Source: Turicimonas muris
GTDB taxonomy: Bacteria > Pseudomonadota > Gammaproteobacteria > Burkholderiales > Burkholderiaceae_F
Assembly: GCF_002221595.1 (NCBI RefSeq)
Contig: NZ_NHMP01000004.1
Coordinates: 62,001-126,000 of the forward strand
Length of the DNA stretch: 64,000 nt
Direction: 5' to 3'
Position 1 is the first letter of the stretch; the number at the start of each line of letters is the position of its first letter. The notes beneath the pieces were generated by a model, which saw only the letters and a program-made list of their open reading frames with translations, ran no database searches and was not told where the DNA came from. The position numbers were made by a program, and so were the translations under genes. Positions 1 to 9,798 of this stretch are shown here, in pieces.

Positions 1-1
1 A

Positions 2-1018
<1,017 letters not shown>

Positions 1019-1040
1019 AACTATTCTGTTTTTACTCGTA

Positions 1041-1078
1041 CCCGCTCAGTGCTAGTTCCCGAGCGGGTTTAATTTTTT
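1041..1078 (+). terminator. Rho-independent terminator of hemB
   Basis: A 7-bp perfect stem, CCCGCTC (1041-1047) with GAGCGGG (1061-1067), is followed by a T-rich tail (TTTAATTTTTT). It lies 22 bases after the hemB stop. Nothing coding is seen between it and 1170. Confidence 0.85.
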
Positions 1079-1170
1079 GTGCTTTTTCAAAAAAGAATTC
1101 TGTCTATCGTGGTAGTTGCTTCTAATTGGATTTGGCTCCTGATTTTTACCGAAAGCTCAGAGTCGATTTG

Positions 1171-1797
1171 CTATGAATTCACGGCAGCTTCTAATTCCTC
1201 CTTTATTAGGAAGAATTTATCTTTTAATTGCTCAGCTGAGTTCACGCCTAGCTTGCGATAAGCTGCCGCTCTGTGGTTTTCTACGGTTCTTGGAGAGAGA
1301 TTCAACCGTTCCGCAATGCTTTTATTGGAGATGTCCTGGAAAATTAACCCGATAATCTGTTTTTCTCGATCGGTAAGCTTCTCGGCAAGCAAGAGCAAAT
1401 CTTGAGGATTGTAGAGGTTACCGGTCCTAAGCTGATCCAATTTGAGGGCCTCTTGCACTATTTCTAAGAATTTGTCGGCGTTAACCGGTTTTTGAAGGAA
1501 GTCCAACGCTCCTTTCTTGACGGCTCCCACCGCAATATCAATGTCTCCGTGGCCGGATAGAAAGATAATCGGATGAGGGTATTTGCGTTCAATCAGAATA
1601 TTCTGAAGTTCAAGTCCGCTCATGCCCGGCATGCGGATGTCAAGAATGATGCAGCCCGGTACCGAGGCTGCGTCACCTGCTAAAAAAGCTTCGGCACTTT
1701 CGTAAACTTCACTCTCATATCCCTCGGACATGAGCAAATATTCCAGACCATTTCTAACGGAAGGATCGTCTTCTACTACTCTTATTGTTTTGGGCAT
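1171..1797 (-). CDS. Two-component response regulator, FixJ/TtrR-like (REC + LuxR-type HTH)
   Basis: A 208-residue DNA-binding response regulator. The receiver domain (about 1-120) has the acidic pocket VVEDD, the phosphoacceptor Asp53 in CIILDIRMPG and the conserved Lys103 in FLQKPV. A LuxR/NarL-type HTH (about 140-190) is shown by LTDREKQIIGLI and NKSIAERLNLSPRTVENHR. The layout resembles FixJ and the tetrathionate regulator TtrR. Its start lies inside the 3' end of the sensor kinase gene (44-base overlap), so the two are translationally coupled and almost certainly cognate. The likely target is the adjacent or divergent flavoprotein reductase genes; this is inferred from gene order. It is the last gene of a three-gene minus-strand operon (flavoprotein, kinase, regulator). 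Confidence 0.92.
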   Translation of the reverse strand: MPKTIRVVEDDPSVRNGLEYLLMSEGYESEVYESAEAFLAGDAASVPGCIILDIRMPGMSGLELQNILIERKYPHPIIFLSGHGDIDIAVGAVKKGALDFLQKPVNADKFLEIVQEALKLDQLRTGNLYNPQDLLLLAEKLTDREKQIIGLIFQDISNKSIAERLNLSPRTVENHRAAAYRKLGVNSAEQLKDKFFLIKEELEAAVNS

Positions 1798-3589
1798 TTT
1801 GTTCTTCCTGTTGATTATTCTTGGAAGTAATGAGCGGCAGGAGAATCGTCACCTTTAAGCCGCCTTGTTCACTCTTTGAGAATCGAATCTCTCCGCTGTG
1901 AGCTTGGACAAGCGTTCGAATAATAGATAGGCCGAGACCCATCCCTTCCGCTTTTGTCGAATCTCCAATGAGAGAGATTTCTTTAATTTTTTCTTCTGAT
2001 AATGCCGGGCCTTTGTCCCAAATTTCAATCTGAACATAAGGTCCAACGTTGGAGACTTCCATCCACGCGACCGCACTCTTAAGATGAGACTGGGCTTGGG
2101 CCGCATTGCGAAGCAAATTGGTGAAGATAAGTTCCAACTCGAACTCTTCGCCGCGAATCACATGGTCGCCACCGTGATCCATGAAATGGACAGGCATGTC
2201 TCCGACGCTGGTGGTTTGAAAGTCTGCAATGGACCTCTGAAGAATTTCTTTCAAATCCTGCTGGTTTTGTCGGGAGGATTTGTTCTTAGCATAGTTCCTG
2301 ACTTGCTCGACAATGGCGCTTGCTCGTTCGGCTTCAGCTTCTATTCCTTCAATACCTTTATCAATAAATGCCTTCGCTTTTTCCGGATTTTTAAGGAAGC
2401 GGCGTAAGCCGTTGGCATAGCAGTTAATCGCGTTCAGAGGCTGTCTGAGTTCATGGGCAAAAAGGCTCGACATCTGGCCGATAACCGAAATCTTTTGAAG
2501 TTTCTCATAACGTCGGTTAGCTAGATTGGCTTCTTTATGGAGAAGTTTCTGCTGTTCCAAGGCTTTTGATAGTTCTTCAGTTCTTTTGCGGACGATAAAT
2601 TCGCTTCGAATACTGTGAAGAATTAGCAGCAGGATGAAGGCGGCGGCAGCGGCAAACCATTTCCAGTAAGCTTTGGCGAACTCGGTAATGGTTTGAGAAA
2701 AGTCTTTTTGCCAAGGTCCGTTTCTAAGATTCTGAAGAATTCTGTCAATGGCACTGAAGTCAGTCGCTACGCCCCAGGTCATACCGTCCGTCTCATCCAT
2801 ACCAAGCAAAGCTGTTGTAATTGTCTTCGATTCATAGGGAGACAGGCTGGGCATCGAAATGACCGTGATGCCGGGAAAGGGAGCGGCAGAATGCATACAT
2901 GACAAGGACTCATCCTGTCGGGGAAGAAGTATGCGGAGCCAACCTGTGTCATCTGTCGTTTGCTGACTATAGCGCTCCAAAGAACAAGCGGGGACGACCG
3001 CTAAGTCTGCTTTTCCTTCTTTGAGTGTACGAAGCACATGGCTGAGGTTGGCCGGTACATAGATGATGTCCTTAAAAAAATTATCGGGCTTGACTTTGAG
3101 CTGCTCTGCAATCGTGCTTAATAAGGACGCAAGCCCTGAAAGTCCGAATTCTTTACTCGTCACAACAGTCTTTCCTTGCATTTCCTGCAGGGTAGTGGCT
3201 TTTGTTCTTTCTCCGTCGACTAGGAAGACACTGGATTCCGCACGGTTTGTATTGGTTGAGTTCTCATGGTCAAGAGAGGCTATATCACGGGCACCTTGAA
3301 GAATATAAGTTCGGGCAAAGCTGCTCGGAGCAATGACTAAGTCCAAACGGTTTTCTTTAATTTCTTTGGCGAGCTCTTCGTCATTTAAAAACATGACGCG
3401 CAGCGAGTATCGGGAAGTCAATGCACCTTGCAGGTCGGAAATGGTTTTAATCAGGAAATCTTCATAGTCACTAAAAGTTCCGGAGGTAGAAATGCCGATC
3501 TGGACGACTCTTGAGTTGACATTAGACAACGCAATTACCGAATAGACGCTCAATACAACCGAAAAGACCAGGAGGAGAAGTTTTTTCAT
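1754..3589 (-). CDS. Sensor histidine kinase with periplasmic PhnD-like sensor domain (TtrS-like)
   Basis: A 611-residue inner-membrane sensor. An N-terminal signal/TM segment (1-22) is followed by a periplasmic binding-protein-like region (about 28-300) with phosphonate-binding/TtrS-type features (LDLVIAPSSFARTYI, KADLAVVPACSLERY). A second TM (about 311-327, WFAAAAAFILLLIL) and a coiled-coil linker follow. The dimerisation box has His379 in LFAHELRQPLNAI. The ATPase domain has the N box NLLRNAAQA (Asn495), the G1 box DKGP (525-528) and GMGLGLSII (549-557). The architecture matches TtrS and related kinases that sense a reducible compound with a solute-binding-like domain. The ligand cannot be read from sequence. 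The start overlaps the upstream flavoprotein stop by 4 bases and the 3' end overlaps the regulator by 44 bases. Confidence 0.9.
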   Translation of the reverse strand: MKKLLLLVFSVVLSVYSVIALSNVNSRVVQIGISTSGTFSDYEDFLIKTISDLQGALTSRYSLRVMFLNDEELAKEIKENRLDLVIAPSSFARTYILQGARDIASLDHENSTNTNRAESSVFLVDGERTKATTLQEMQGKTVVTSKEFGLSGLASLLSTIAEQLKVKPDNFFKDIIYVPANLSHVLRTLKEGKADLAVVPACSLERYSQQTTDDTGWLRILLPRQDESLSCMHSAAPFPGITVISMPSLSPYESKTITTALLGMDETDGMTWGVATDFSAIDRILQNLRNGPWQKDFSQTITEFAKAYWKWFAAAAAFILLLILHSIRSEFIVRKRTEELSKALEQQKLLHKEANLANRRYEKLQKISVIGQMSSLFAHELRQPLNAINCYANGLRRFLKNPEKAKAFIDKGIEGIEAEAERASAIVEQVRNYAKNKSSRQNQQDLKEILQRSIADFQTTSVGDMPVHFMDHGGDHVIRGEEFELELIFTNLLRNAAQAQSHLKSAVAWMEVSNVGPYVQIEIWDKGPALSEEKIKEISLIGDSTKAEGMGLGLSIIRTLVQAHSGEIRFSKSEQGGLKVTILLPLITSKNNQQEEQNAQNNKSSRRRSFR

Positions 3590-5052
3590 TCCTTGACCTC
3601 CCGTAAAGCTTTAGTCGCCGAGAGGCCAGCGATTCTTCCGAAGCCGAAGGCTGATGACAAGGGTACACCCATCGCCGCGGCTGCCCCATGCACACCTCCC
3701 GTGACTTCTCCCGCTGCCCAAAGGCCGGAGATCGGTTTTCCGGATTTGTTCAGGACCTGGGCGTCCGTGTTGATTTTTAGCCCTCCGTAAGTCCCGAGAA
3801 GAGCCGGTTTAACAGGAATTACATAGAACGGCGGTTTGACGATTTGGGCCAGTTTTGCCTTTCCCGTAAGGTCCTTTCGGTAAAAGTCAGGATCTTTTCC
3901 GAGTTTGGCGATGGCTTCGTTATACATGTCGACCGTGTCTTTGAGCCCGACCGGATCAATGTGAGCATTCTGAGCTACCTCTTCGACCGTCTTTCCGGAA
4001 AAAACGGGTAAATTACCTATTTTGCCTGTGCCCCAAAACTCTTTTAGAGGACCAGAGGAGTTAGCTAGTCTGGAAACCGTTTTACGAATCTCATCATCAA
4101 AAACCAGATAGCTCTTTGCTTCATGCTGCTGAATGACTTTTTGAGCGATTTCTTTGTATGGCGCAGATTCGTTGACGAAGCGTGCACAGTCGTCATTAAC
4201 AATAATCGGACCATAGTAATACGCGAAAGTCATGTCTTGGTAGGTAGAGGGATTGTCAGTGAAGGCATAAGAGGCTTTAATGTGTTCGAGATCAGCAGTG
4301 GCAGCCCCGACCTTAATCCCCATTTTTAATCCGTCACCGGTCAAACCAGGAGGGGCGATGGTCGCTACGTTCTGCAAACCTTCTTGTACCGATTCCAAGA
4401 GGGACTTGTTTCTTGAAAATCCTCCGGAACACAAGACAACACCCAGAGAGGCAAAGGCTTTCCTGTCGGCTCCCGCTCTAGTAAAGACAACTCCTTTTAT
4501 CCTGCCTGTAACCTTATCTTGGATAAGGTCTTTAACAGGACATCCTGTCCAAATTTTGACACCGAGAGACAAGGCTTTTTTACGCAGAAAAAAGATGACT
4601 TCAGGCATATCGAATTTATGGATTCTTCGCACACCCTTTTCTGCAAAAAGCGCAATGGGACGGATGCCGTTTTGTTCAAACCAGACTATTTGTTCTCTGG
4701 CCGCCGGAAGCATGGCATCGAGCAGACTTTCATCGTTTTTGCCCAAACCTTCGGACTTTAGGTAGAGGACAGCATCATGGTCAGAGTCTTTAACTCCCCG
4801 AGTGGTTTGAGAAGCAGTGCCTGAAGCAAACCACGTTCCTCTTGCAATAAGTGAAGATCCTCCGATAACCGGATTTTTCTCTAGGACAAGGATATCTTTG
4901 ACACCGTTTTCTGCAGCAATGCAGGCGCAAGTGAGTCCTGCTGCACCGGCCCCTACAATGATGAGCTGAAAATGATCCATGGAAGACGAAGCCCAGCAGA
5001 GCGGGCTTAGAGCCGTCAGAGCGGCGGTTCCAATCAGTTGTCTTCTTCTCAT
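3586..5052 (-). CDS. Exported FAD-dependent flavocytochrome c / fumarate reductase-type flavoprotein, substrate unknown
   Basis: A 488-residue flavoprotein of the fumarate reductase / flavocytochrome c FAD-binding family (FAD_binding_2). An N-terminal export signal (MRRRQLIGTAALTALSPLCWA) indicates a periplasmic location. It is followed by the dinucleotide fold IIVGAGAAGLT (Gly-rich loop 33-38). The C-terminal FAD segment reads GTYGGLKIN and GLWAAGEVTGGVHGAAAAMG. In Shewanella FccA, known from the family, the equivalent stretches carry catalytic/substrate His and Arg residues (HHTMGG, ANRLGG). Here they read LGTYGG and AAAMGV, so both residues are missing. Fumarate is therefore unlikely as the substrate. 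The protein could be a reductase for another acceptor or a sensory accessory of the kinase with which it shares an operon (4-base overlap). Confidence 0.85.
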   Translation of the reverse strand: MRRRQLIGTAALTALSPLCWASSSMDHFQLIIVGAGAAGLTCACIAAENGVKDILVLEKNPVIGGSSLIARGTWFASGTASQTTRGVKDSDHDAVLYLKSEGLGKNDESLLDAMLPAAREQIVWFEQNGIRPIALFAEKGVRRIHKFDMPEVIFFLRKKALSLGVKIWTGCPVKDLIQDKVTGRIKGVVFTRAGADRKAFASLGVVLCSGGFSRNKSLLESVQEGLQNVATIAPPGLTGDGLKMGIKVGAATADLEHIKASYAFTDNPSTYQDMTFAYYYGPIIVNDDCARFVNESAPYKEIAQKVIQQHEAKSYLVFDDEIRKTVSRLANSSGPLKEFWGTGKIGNLPVFSGKTVEEVAQNAHIDPVGLKDTVDMYNEAIAKLGKDPDFYRKDLTGKAKLAQIVKPPFYVIPVKPALLGTYGGLKINTDAQVLNKSGKPISGLWAAGEVTGGVHGAAAAMGVPLSSAFGFGRIAGLSATKALREVKE

Positions 5053-5150
5053 TTATTTCAGCTTAGGATTTCTTTAATCCCAATTTAACCGCTTTCGTTT
5101 TTCTGTCAAACCATGGTTTTTACTTAGACATAAAAAAATCTGAAGAAAGT

Positions 5151-5192
5151 TTGATCAAGGTCAAACTACCTAGGTAATGACTTTGGAAAAAT
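5151..5192 (+). promoter_or_regulatory. FNR/Anr-like box and promoter of the flavoprotein-cytochrome operon
   Basis: The sequence TTGATCAAGGTCAA (5151-5164) matches the FNR/Anr consensus TTGAT-N4-ATCAA at 9 of 10 positions. If it acts as a class II site centred at -41.5, the start of transcription is near 5199. The hexamer AAAAAT (5187-5192) is then placed as the -10 element and matches 4 of 6 bases of TATAAT. The box lies in the 190-bp divergent intergenic region. Anaerobic activation of the 5243-7769 operon is inferred from this geometry. Confidence 0.6.
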
Positions 5193-5242
5193 GAGCACAT
5201 CCGAAAGGAACAACGATTAACCAACCACCAAGGAAAAACAAA

Positions 5243-6835
5243 ATGTCAAAGCTGATTTCCAAGAGAAGTTTTCTTAAAGGTTTCGCCGCTGCAGCCGCTG
5301 GTGCCGCTGCTGCTCCTTTAGTTCATGCAAAACCCGGTGATCCTCTTCCTCAGAAATGGGACCGCGAAGCTGACGTCGTTATTTTAGGTTACGGCGGTGC
5401 AGGTGCTTCTGCTGCCATCACAGCCAAAGACGCAGGCGCTGATGTCGTTATCTTCGAAAAATGCCCGCAGGGCGGCGGCAACACAGCTGTTTCTTCCGGC
5501 GGCATGATGATCCCTAACAACAGAGAACGTGCCATCGAATACTTGAGAAAGACATACGATTTTGCCAACAGCGAAAAAGATGACGAACTCTTGACAGCTT
5601 TCGTTGACGAAGCCATGAAGTCCAAAGACTTCCTCCTTTCCTTGGCTCCGGATCAGAAGGTTTACATCTACGGTCACGCCGGTTTCCAGAGCATTCCTGA
5701 ATCCGATGGTATCGACAAATGGCGTTTCCGCACTCCGAAAGGACAGAAGACACGCGGCGGCGATATGCTCTTCAATAACTACCGCTACGCTGTTGAAACC
5801 GTCAGAAAGATCCCTGTTGTTTACAATGCACGCGCTCTTGAATTGATCACCAGAAACGACGAAGTTCTCGGTGCTTGGATTGAAATCGACGGCAAGAAAG
5901 AAGCTGTTAAGGCTAAAAAGGCAGTTGTTCTTGCTACAGGCGGCTACGAATTCGATGACAAGATGCTCTCTAACCACACAATGGGTCAGAAGTTCCATCG
6001 CTTAGGCCACCCGGGCAACACCGGTGACGGCGTTCGCATGGCTCAGGCAGCCGGTGCAGACCTCTGGCACATGAATGCTCTTTCCTGCCCATTGGGACTC
6101 GTTGTTCCGGGCTTGAAGACAGCTCTTCAGATCAACATGCTTGCTCCTTCTCACATCTATGTTGACCAAGACGGCAAACGCTTCGTTAACGAAAAGATGG
6201 ACAACCACACCTGCATTTACGGTGTTAACCTTCTTGACGCTGTCAAGCATCGTTATCCGAGAATTCCTTGCTTCGTTATCTTCGATGAAGAAGCCCGCAA
6301 ACGCGGCCCGATCATCGGCGGTGCAACTTCCGGCTACGCTTTGAACCGTGAAGACTACAAGTGGAGTAAGGACAACAGTGCTGAAATCGAAAAAGGCGTT
6401 ATCGTCAGCGCTCCGACAATCGAAGAATTGGCTAAGAAGAACAACGTTTCTGCTGAAAACCTTGTTGAAACCGTCAAGAGATGGAATGAACAGATTACAG
6501 CCGGTGCCGATAAAGACTTCGGACGTCCTCTTGAAAAGAAAGACAAAGTTGCTTTCGAAGGCCGTGAAGCTCCGATCATTTCTCGTCCAATCGGTGAAGG
6601 CCCATACTACGCAGCTGAACTCTACCCAGCCATTCTGAACACTCAGGGCGGCCCGAAGAGAAACAAACTCGGTCAGGTTCTTGATCCGTTCGGCAACCCG
6701 ATTCCACGTTTGTACAGCGCCGGTGAATTAGGTTCTATGTGGGGCCACATCTACCAGGGTGCTACCAACAACTCCGAAGCATGCGTATTCGGAAGAATTG
6801 CAGGACGCACAGCTGCCGGCGAACAAAACTGGTAA
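5243..6835 (+). CDS. Periplasmic FAD-binding reductase flavoprotein (flavocytochrome c family), substrate unknown
   Basis: A 530-residue exported flavoprotein. The N-terminus KRSFLKGFAAAAAGAAAAP resembles a Tat signal (KR in place of RR), with cleavage near VHA-KPG. The FAD fold is ADVVILGYGGAGASAA (49-54). The C-terminal FAD region is ILNTQGGPKRN and SAGELGSMWGHIYQGATNNSEACVFGRIAGR. The His and Arg used by FccA for fumarate are not conserved. The C-terminal pattern is closer to the ketosteroid dehydrogenase-like/anaerobe FAD reductase branch. The next gene encodes a separate tetrahaem cytochrome, so the pair works as a split flavocytochrome c comparable to Wolinella FccAB or methacrylate reductase: the cytochrome passes electrons from the quinol pool to FAD. 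The high quality of codon use and the long reading frame suggest strong expression. Confidence 0.88.
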   Translation: MSKLISKRSFLKGFAAAAAGAAAAPLVHAKPGDPLPQKWDREADVVILGYGGAGASAAITAKDAGADVVIFEKCPQGGGNTAVSSGGMMIPNNRERAIEYLRKTYDFANSEKDDELLTAFVDEAMKSKDFLLSLAPDQKVYIYGHAGFQSIPESDGIDKWRFRTPKGQKTRGGDMLFNNYRYAVETVRKIPVVYNARALELITRNDEVLGAWIEIDGKKEAVKAKKAVVLATGGYEFDDKMLSNHTMGQKFHRLGHPGNTGDGVRMAQAAGADLWHMNALSCPLGLVVPGLKTALQINMLAPSHIYVDQDGKRFVNEKMDNHTCIYGVNLLDAVKHRYPRIPCFVIFDEEARKRGPIIGGATSGYALNREDYKWSKDNSAEIEKGVIVSAPTIEELAKKNNVSAENLVETVKRWNEQITAGADKDFGRPLEKKDKVAFEGREAPIISRPIGEGPYYAAELYPAILNTQGGPKRNKLGQVLDPFGNPIPRLYSAGELGSMWGHIYQGATNNSEACVFGRIAGRTAAGEQNW

Positions 6836-6866
6836 TAAGCTCTTCAATAAATTCTTTTAACTAACA

Positions 6867-6886
6867 AGTGCCGCGCAAGCGGCACT
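6867..6886 (+). other. Intercistronic hairpin with GNRA tetraloop
   Basis: A perfect 8-bp stem AGTGCCGC / GCGGCACT closes a GCAA loop (GNRA type) between the flavoprotein stop and the cytochrome start. No T-run follows, so it is more likely an mRNA-stabilising or processing element than a terminator. A second short hairpin (ACCGG/CCGGT, 7242-7257) follows the cytochrome gene. Confidence 0.6.
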
Positions 6887-6902
6887 CCTCCCGAGATTTA
6901 TC

Positions 6903-7235
6903 ATGTTAAAGACCGTTGTTTCCATCTTAGTTTTAGCTTTATCAGCTACGACTTCTTTTGCAGCTGATAAGATGCTCGCTGATCGCCACATGGAAAGAGG
7001 CGGTAAGTGCGAAGCATGCCATACCACAATGCCTCCGAAAGCGGTAGCCACTCAGCAGTGTCTGGTTTGCCACGGAAGCTATGACAAAGTCGCAGCCCGT
7101 ACCGACAAGAATGACATCAATCCGCACGACTCACACATTGAAAATCCGGATTGTACAAGCTGTCACCGCGGTCATAAGAAACCAGTTCTCTTGTGCGACG
7201 AATGCCACGAATTCAGAGAACTTAAGGTTCCTTAA
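6903..7235 (+). CDS. Periplasmic tetrahaem cytochrome c (flavocytochrome c haem subunit)
   Basis: A 110-residue small cytochrome. A signal peptide (1-20, cleaved after TTSFA) is followed by four CxxCH haem-attachment motifs: CEACH (36-40), CLVCH (53-57), CTSCH (84-88) and CDECH (98-102). Additional histidines (DRHMERGG, NPHDSH, RGHKK) can supply distal ligands. This matches the tetrahaem domain fused to the N-terminus of Shewanella fumarate reductase, here encoded separately. It presumably transfers electrons from a membrane quinol oxidase to the flavoprotein encoded just upstream. No CymA/NapC-type partner is present in the window. Confidence 0.93.
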   Translation: MLKTVVSILVLALSATTSFAADKMLADRHMERGGKCEACHTTMPPKAVATQQCLVCHGSYDKVAARTDKNDINPHDSHIENPDCTSCHRGHKKPVLLCDECHEFRELKVP

Positions 7236-7313
7236 TTAAAAACCGGAGAGGCCCGGTCACCAAAAAAACCTCATCTCAATTTCTCTAATCAACTTCAAAT
7301 CAAAGGTTTTGTT

Positions 7314-7769
7314 ATGAAACAGATCACATTGGCCGTTTTAGCTGCCTTTGCAATAGCAGGAACATGTTCTGCAGCCGTCAAAGACGGTACATATACTAAG
7401 ACGGTTACGGGCCACAATGCGCCGATCACAGTGACCGTTGACATCAAAGGCGGCAAAATTGCTTCCATCGCAACTAAAGACCTGGAAAGTCCGGGCGTCG
7501 GTAAAGTTGCCATCAAGAAACTCGAAGACAGCGTTATCAAGAACCAGTCTACAAACATTGATATCGTTTCCGGCGCTTCCGTAACAAGCTTCCAGCTCCT
7601 TGGCGCCATTAAGGATTGCTTAAAGCAAGCAGGTGCTGAAAAAGGTGACTTCAACAAGCGTATAACAGACGCCAACAAAGCTCCCGTCACAGAACGTGCT
7701 GACGTCGTGATCGTTGGAGGCGGCGGAGCTGGCTTAGCTAGCGCGGTTTCCCCCGTCTTTAGCTTGTAA
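7314..7769 (+). pseudogene. FMN-binding domain flavoprotein reductase, 3' end removed at IS1634 insertion
   Basis: Remnant of a third exported flavoprotein. A signal peptide (1-20) precedes an FMN-binding domain (about 21-103) with the motif DIVSGASVTSF (SGASVT, residues 86-91), where FMN is normally attached covalently to the Thr by ApbE. A linker then leads into the first strand of an FAD domain, RADVVIVGGGGAGLASAVS. The frame then runs into the insertion sequence end at about 7752, which supplies the last five codons and the stop. Intact homologues continue for roughly 400 more residues of FAD domain. The remaining piece could still be a secreted FMN-domain protein, but the reductase is lost. 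It belongs to the operon starting at 5243. Confidence 0.85.
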
Positions 7770-9798
7770 AAATAAAACAAAACTCTCTTAATTCAGAGAG
7801 TTATATAATTTTTGAAGCAGACAAAAGTCACTTATATTGGCAATCTAACTCCGAGACGCTTCGTAATATCAACCACGGTGGTGAGTGTTGGAAGCGGCTC
7901 AACTCCAAAGACAGCCATCACTTTTTCCGCTTCTTGGTTTAGATCCACGCTCTTCGAGCAGCTGCTTTCCGGTTTCTCCAGCTCTTGTTCTCCTGTTTTA
8001 AGGTACAGCTTCACTTTGTTTTTTACCCCTTCAATCGGAGAGACTGTCGGAGACATCAGCAGTTCAACCATCATCTCCGCAGAGTACTCTATGCCTTGCT
8101 CTCGCAGCTTAAATGCCATGAACCTCTCCAAAGCCAGTGCCAGAACACAAACGACAAAGTGACCTCGGATATGTGCTTCTGTTCTTACATAAATCGGTCT
8201 CGTACACAGTACTGATTTCATTACTCGGAAGCAGTTCTCTATCTTCCATAATTCTCTTAGTCTCGAGTAAATCTCCTCATCACTCAAGTCTTCGCAGCAA
8301 GTAATCAAACCGTAATAACCTGCAAACCTTATTTTTCGTTCATAAAGCTCACGGTTTAATTCATAACGCTCCTCCGGCGCCTTTTCATCTGGATCTGACT
8401 GCTTTACTCTTTTCAAAAATTGTCTCGCGCCTCGTTTAAAAGAGGCATCAATTCTGCCGGTGCCGGCACTTACCATTTTTTTGGCTTGCTCCCATTGCAA
8501 ATTTAATTCCTTCATGTCATGGGCATACCGCTTAGCCGACCAAGTCACTATCAAACGCGGTTTAACAGCTTCTTGTGATTCTTCTTGCTTAACCGCATCA
8601 GGACAGTCCATTGTCTTCATCTTCCATGACATCTCTCCTGTTTCTGAATCAAATTTATATTTCCAGCCGTCCTCGCTAAACAAGCTTCCCAACTCTTTGC
8701 TGCTGAGCCGCTGAAGACTGTGCGCCACGATAAAAGCACAGTCGTTTTTAATCAGTTTGGAGAGATTGTCTTTGCTGTTGAGTCCTCTGTCGGCTACAAC
8801 AATGGGTTTGCCCTGCGGACATTTTTCTCGGAACGACTCAACAACTTTCATTAAAGTTTTAACTTCTGCCGTATTGCCGCGGTAGATTTCATAGTCGAGA
8901 GGAATGCCGCAACGATCAATTAATAAACCGAGCAGAACCTGTGTCTCATGAGTCCGGTGTTCTTTACTCATGCCTCTTTCACGTAAACAATCAGGTTCAA
9001 AGCTCTCAAAGTAAAAAGTGGTTACGTCATAAAAGACTAAGGAACAGTCCCGCGAAATTTCTTTGCATACGGCTTCATCAAGTTTTTTGATAATAGTCGG
9101 TTTAGAAGCAGCCAGAATGTCTAAAGCTTCGTAGTGATGATCCAGTGAGACAGAGTCAAACTTGAACAAATGACGGGGACATTGACGCCTCATTCCTCGC
9201 CGGCTCAAGGGACTGAGAATACGGCTGGCCACTTGATAGAACACGGCTAAATCTAAATCCCAGGAAAGTTTTCTGTTGTATCCGGCCTTACGGAACCACG
9301 CGTTTAATCCAAGCTTTTCCCAGACTTTTCGTATGGGCGCCATTCCGTAATGGAGCCGAGGAGATGAGGCGTCTGCCGAAGAATTAAAAACCGCGGGCGC
9401 AATCCGCCGAACCGCAGCCTCTTGGAGCTGTTCTGCACGTGAGGCATCCGAGCGCAGAGCTGTGACTCTGTCTTTTAAAGATTGAAGGTAGTTCGGATCC
9501 TCCTTCATTTTTTCAGAAATATCTCCTAAAGCTTCCAAAGTCCGAGAAGAGTTCTTACGGGTAACCGGGTCTCGAAAGGTTTCGATGATGCTGGCGTAAT
9601 AGTGCGATCCTCGTTTGTAGTGCTGCAGAGCAATAGTAGGCATATCCTCTCCAGAATCTAATTTTTATTAATTATACCACAAAAGTAAAAACTAAGTATA
9701 ATATAAATCAAATATAAGTTAAATTTGTCTTCTATAAAAAGTGGGAACAATTAAGCATTCACAAGGGTTGGAGAAGAATTTACATGGCTAAAGACGGG
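7752..9798 (-). mobile_element. IS1634-family (IS4 superfamily) insertion sequence
   Basis: A 2047-bp element bounded by inverted repeats. The left end (7752) and the right end (9798, read on the minus strand) both begin CCCGTCTTTAGC, 12 identical bases, followed by a related TGTAAA block. It holds one transposase gene. Flanking bases differ (GCGGTTTC on the left, AATAAGTA on the right), so there is no target-site duplication. Both flanking genes are truncated exactly at the ends, which points to a deletion or inter-copy recombination after insertion. Confidence 0.88.
7832..9643 (-). CDS. IS1634-type DDE transposase
   Basis: A 603-residue transposase. The DDE triad can be read as Asp206 in LVFYDVTTFYFES, Asp285 in IVVADRGLNSK and Glu470 in ELWKIENCFRVMKS. 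This order and the long insertion between the second D and the E are typical of IS1634/IS4-superfamily enzymes that form a transposition hairpin or use a cut-and-paste mechanism. The frame is intact, so the element may still be active. It fills most of the element, with about 80 and 155 bp of flanking non-coding sequence. Confidence 0.93.
   Translation of the reverse strand: MPTIALQHYKRGSHYYASIIETFRDPVTRKNSSRTLEALGDISEKMKEDPNYLQSLKDRVTALRSDASRAEQLQEAAVRRIAPAVFNSSADASSPRLHYGMAPIRKVWEKLGLNAWFRKAGYNRKLSWDLDLAVFYQVASRILSPLSRRGMRRQCPRHLFKFDSVSLDHHYEALDILAASKPTIIKKLDEAVCKEISRDCSLVFYDVTTFYFESFEPDCLRERGMSKEHRTHETQVLLGLLIDRCGIPLDYEIYRGNTAEVKTLMKVVESFREKCPQGKPIVVADRGLNSKDNLSKLIKNDCAFIVAHSLQRLSSKELGSLFSEDGWKYKFDSETGEMSWKMKTMDCPDAVKQEESQEAVKPRLIVTWSAKRYAHDMKELNLQWEQAKKMVSAGTGRIDASFKRGARQFLKRVKQSDPDEKAPEERYELNRELYERKIRFAGYYGLITCCEDLSDEEIYSRLRELWKIENCFRVMKSVLCTRPIYVRTEAHIRGHFVVCVLALALERFMAFKLREQGIEYSAEMMVELLMSPTVSPIEGVKNKVKLYLKTGEQELEKPESSCSKSVDLNQEAEKVMAVFGVEPLPTLTTVVDITKRLGVRLPI

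Noticed and set aside
1754-1797. 44-base overlap of kinase and regulator as a frameshift artefact
   Set aside because: Both proteins are complete with normal ends; the kinase has a basic tail and the regulator starts at a proper ATG, so it is a true overlap.
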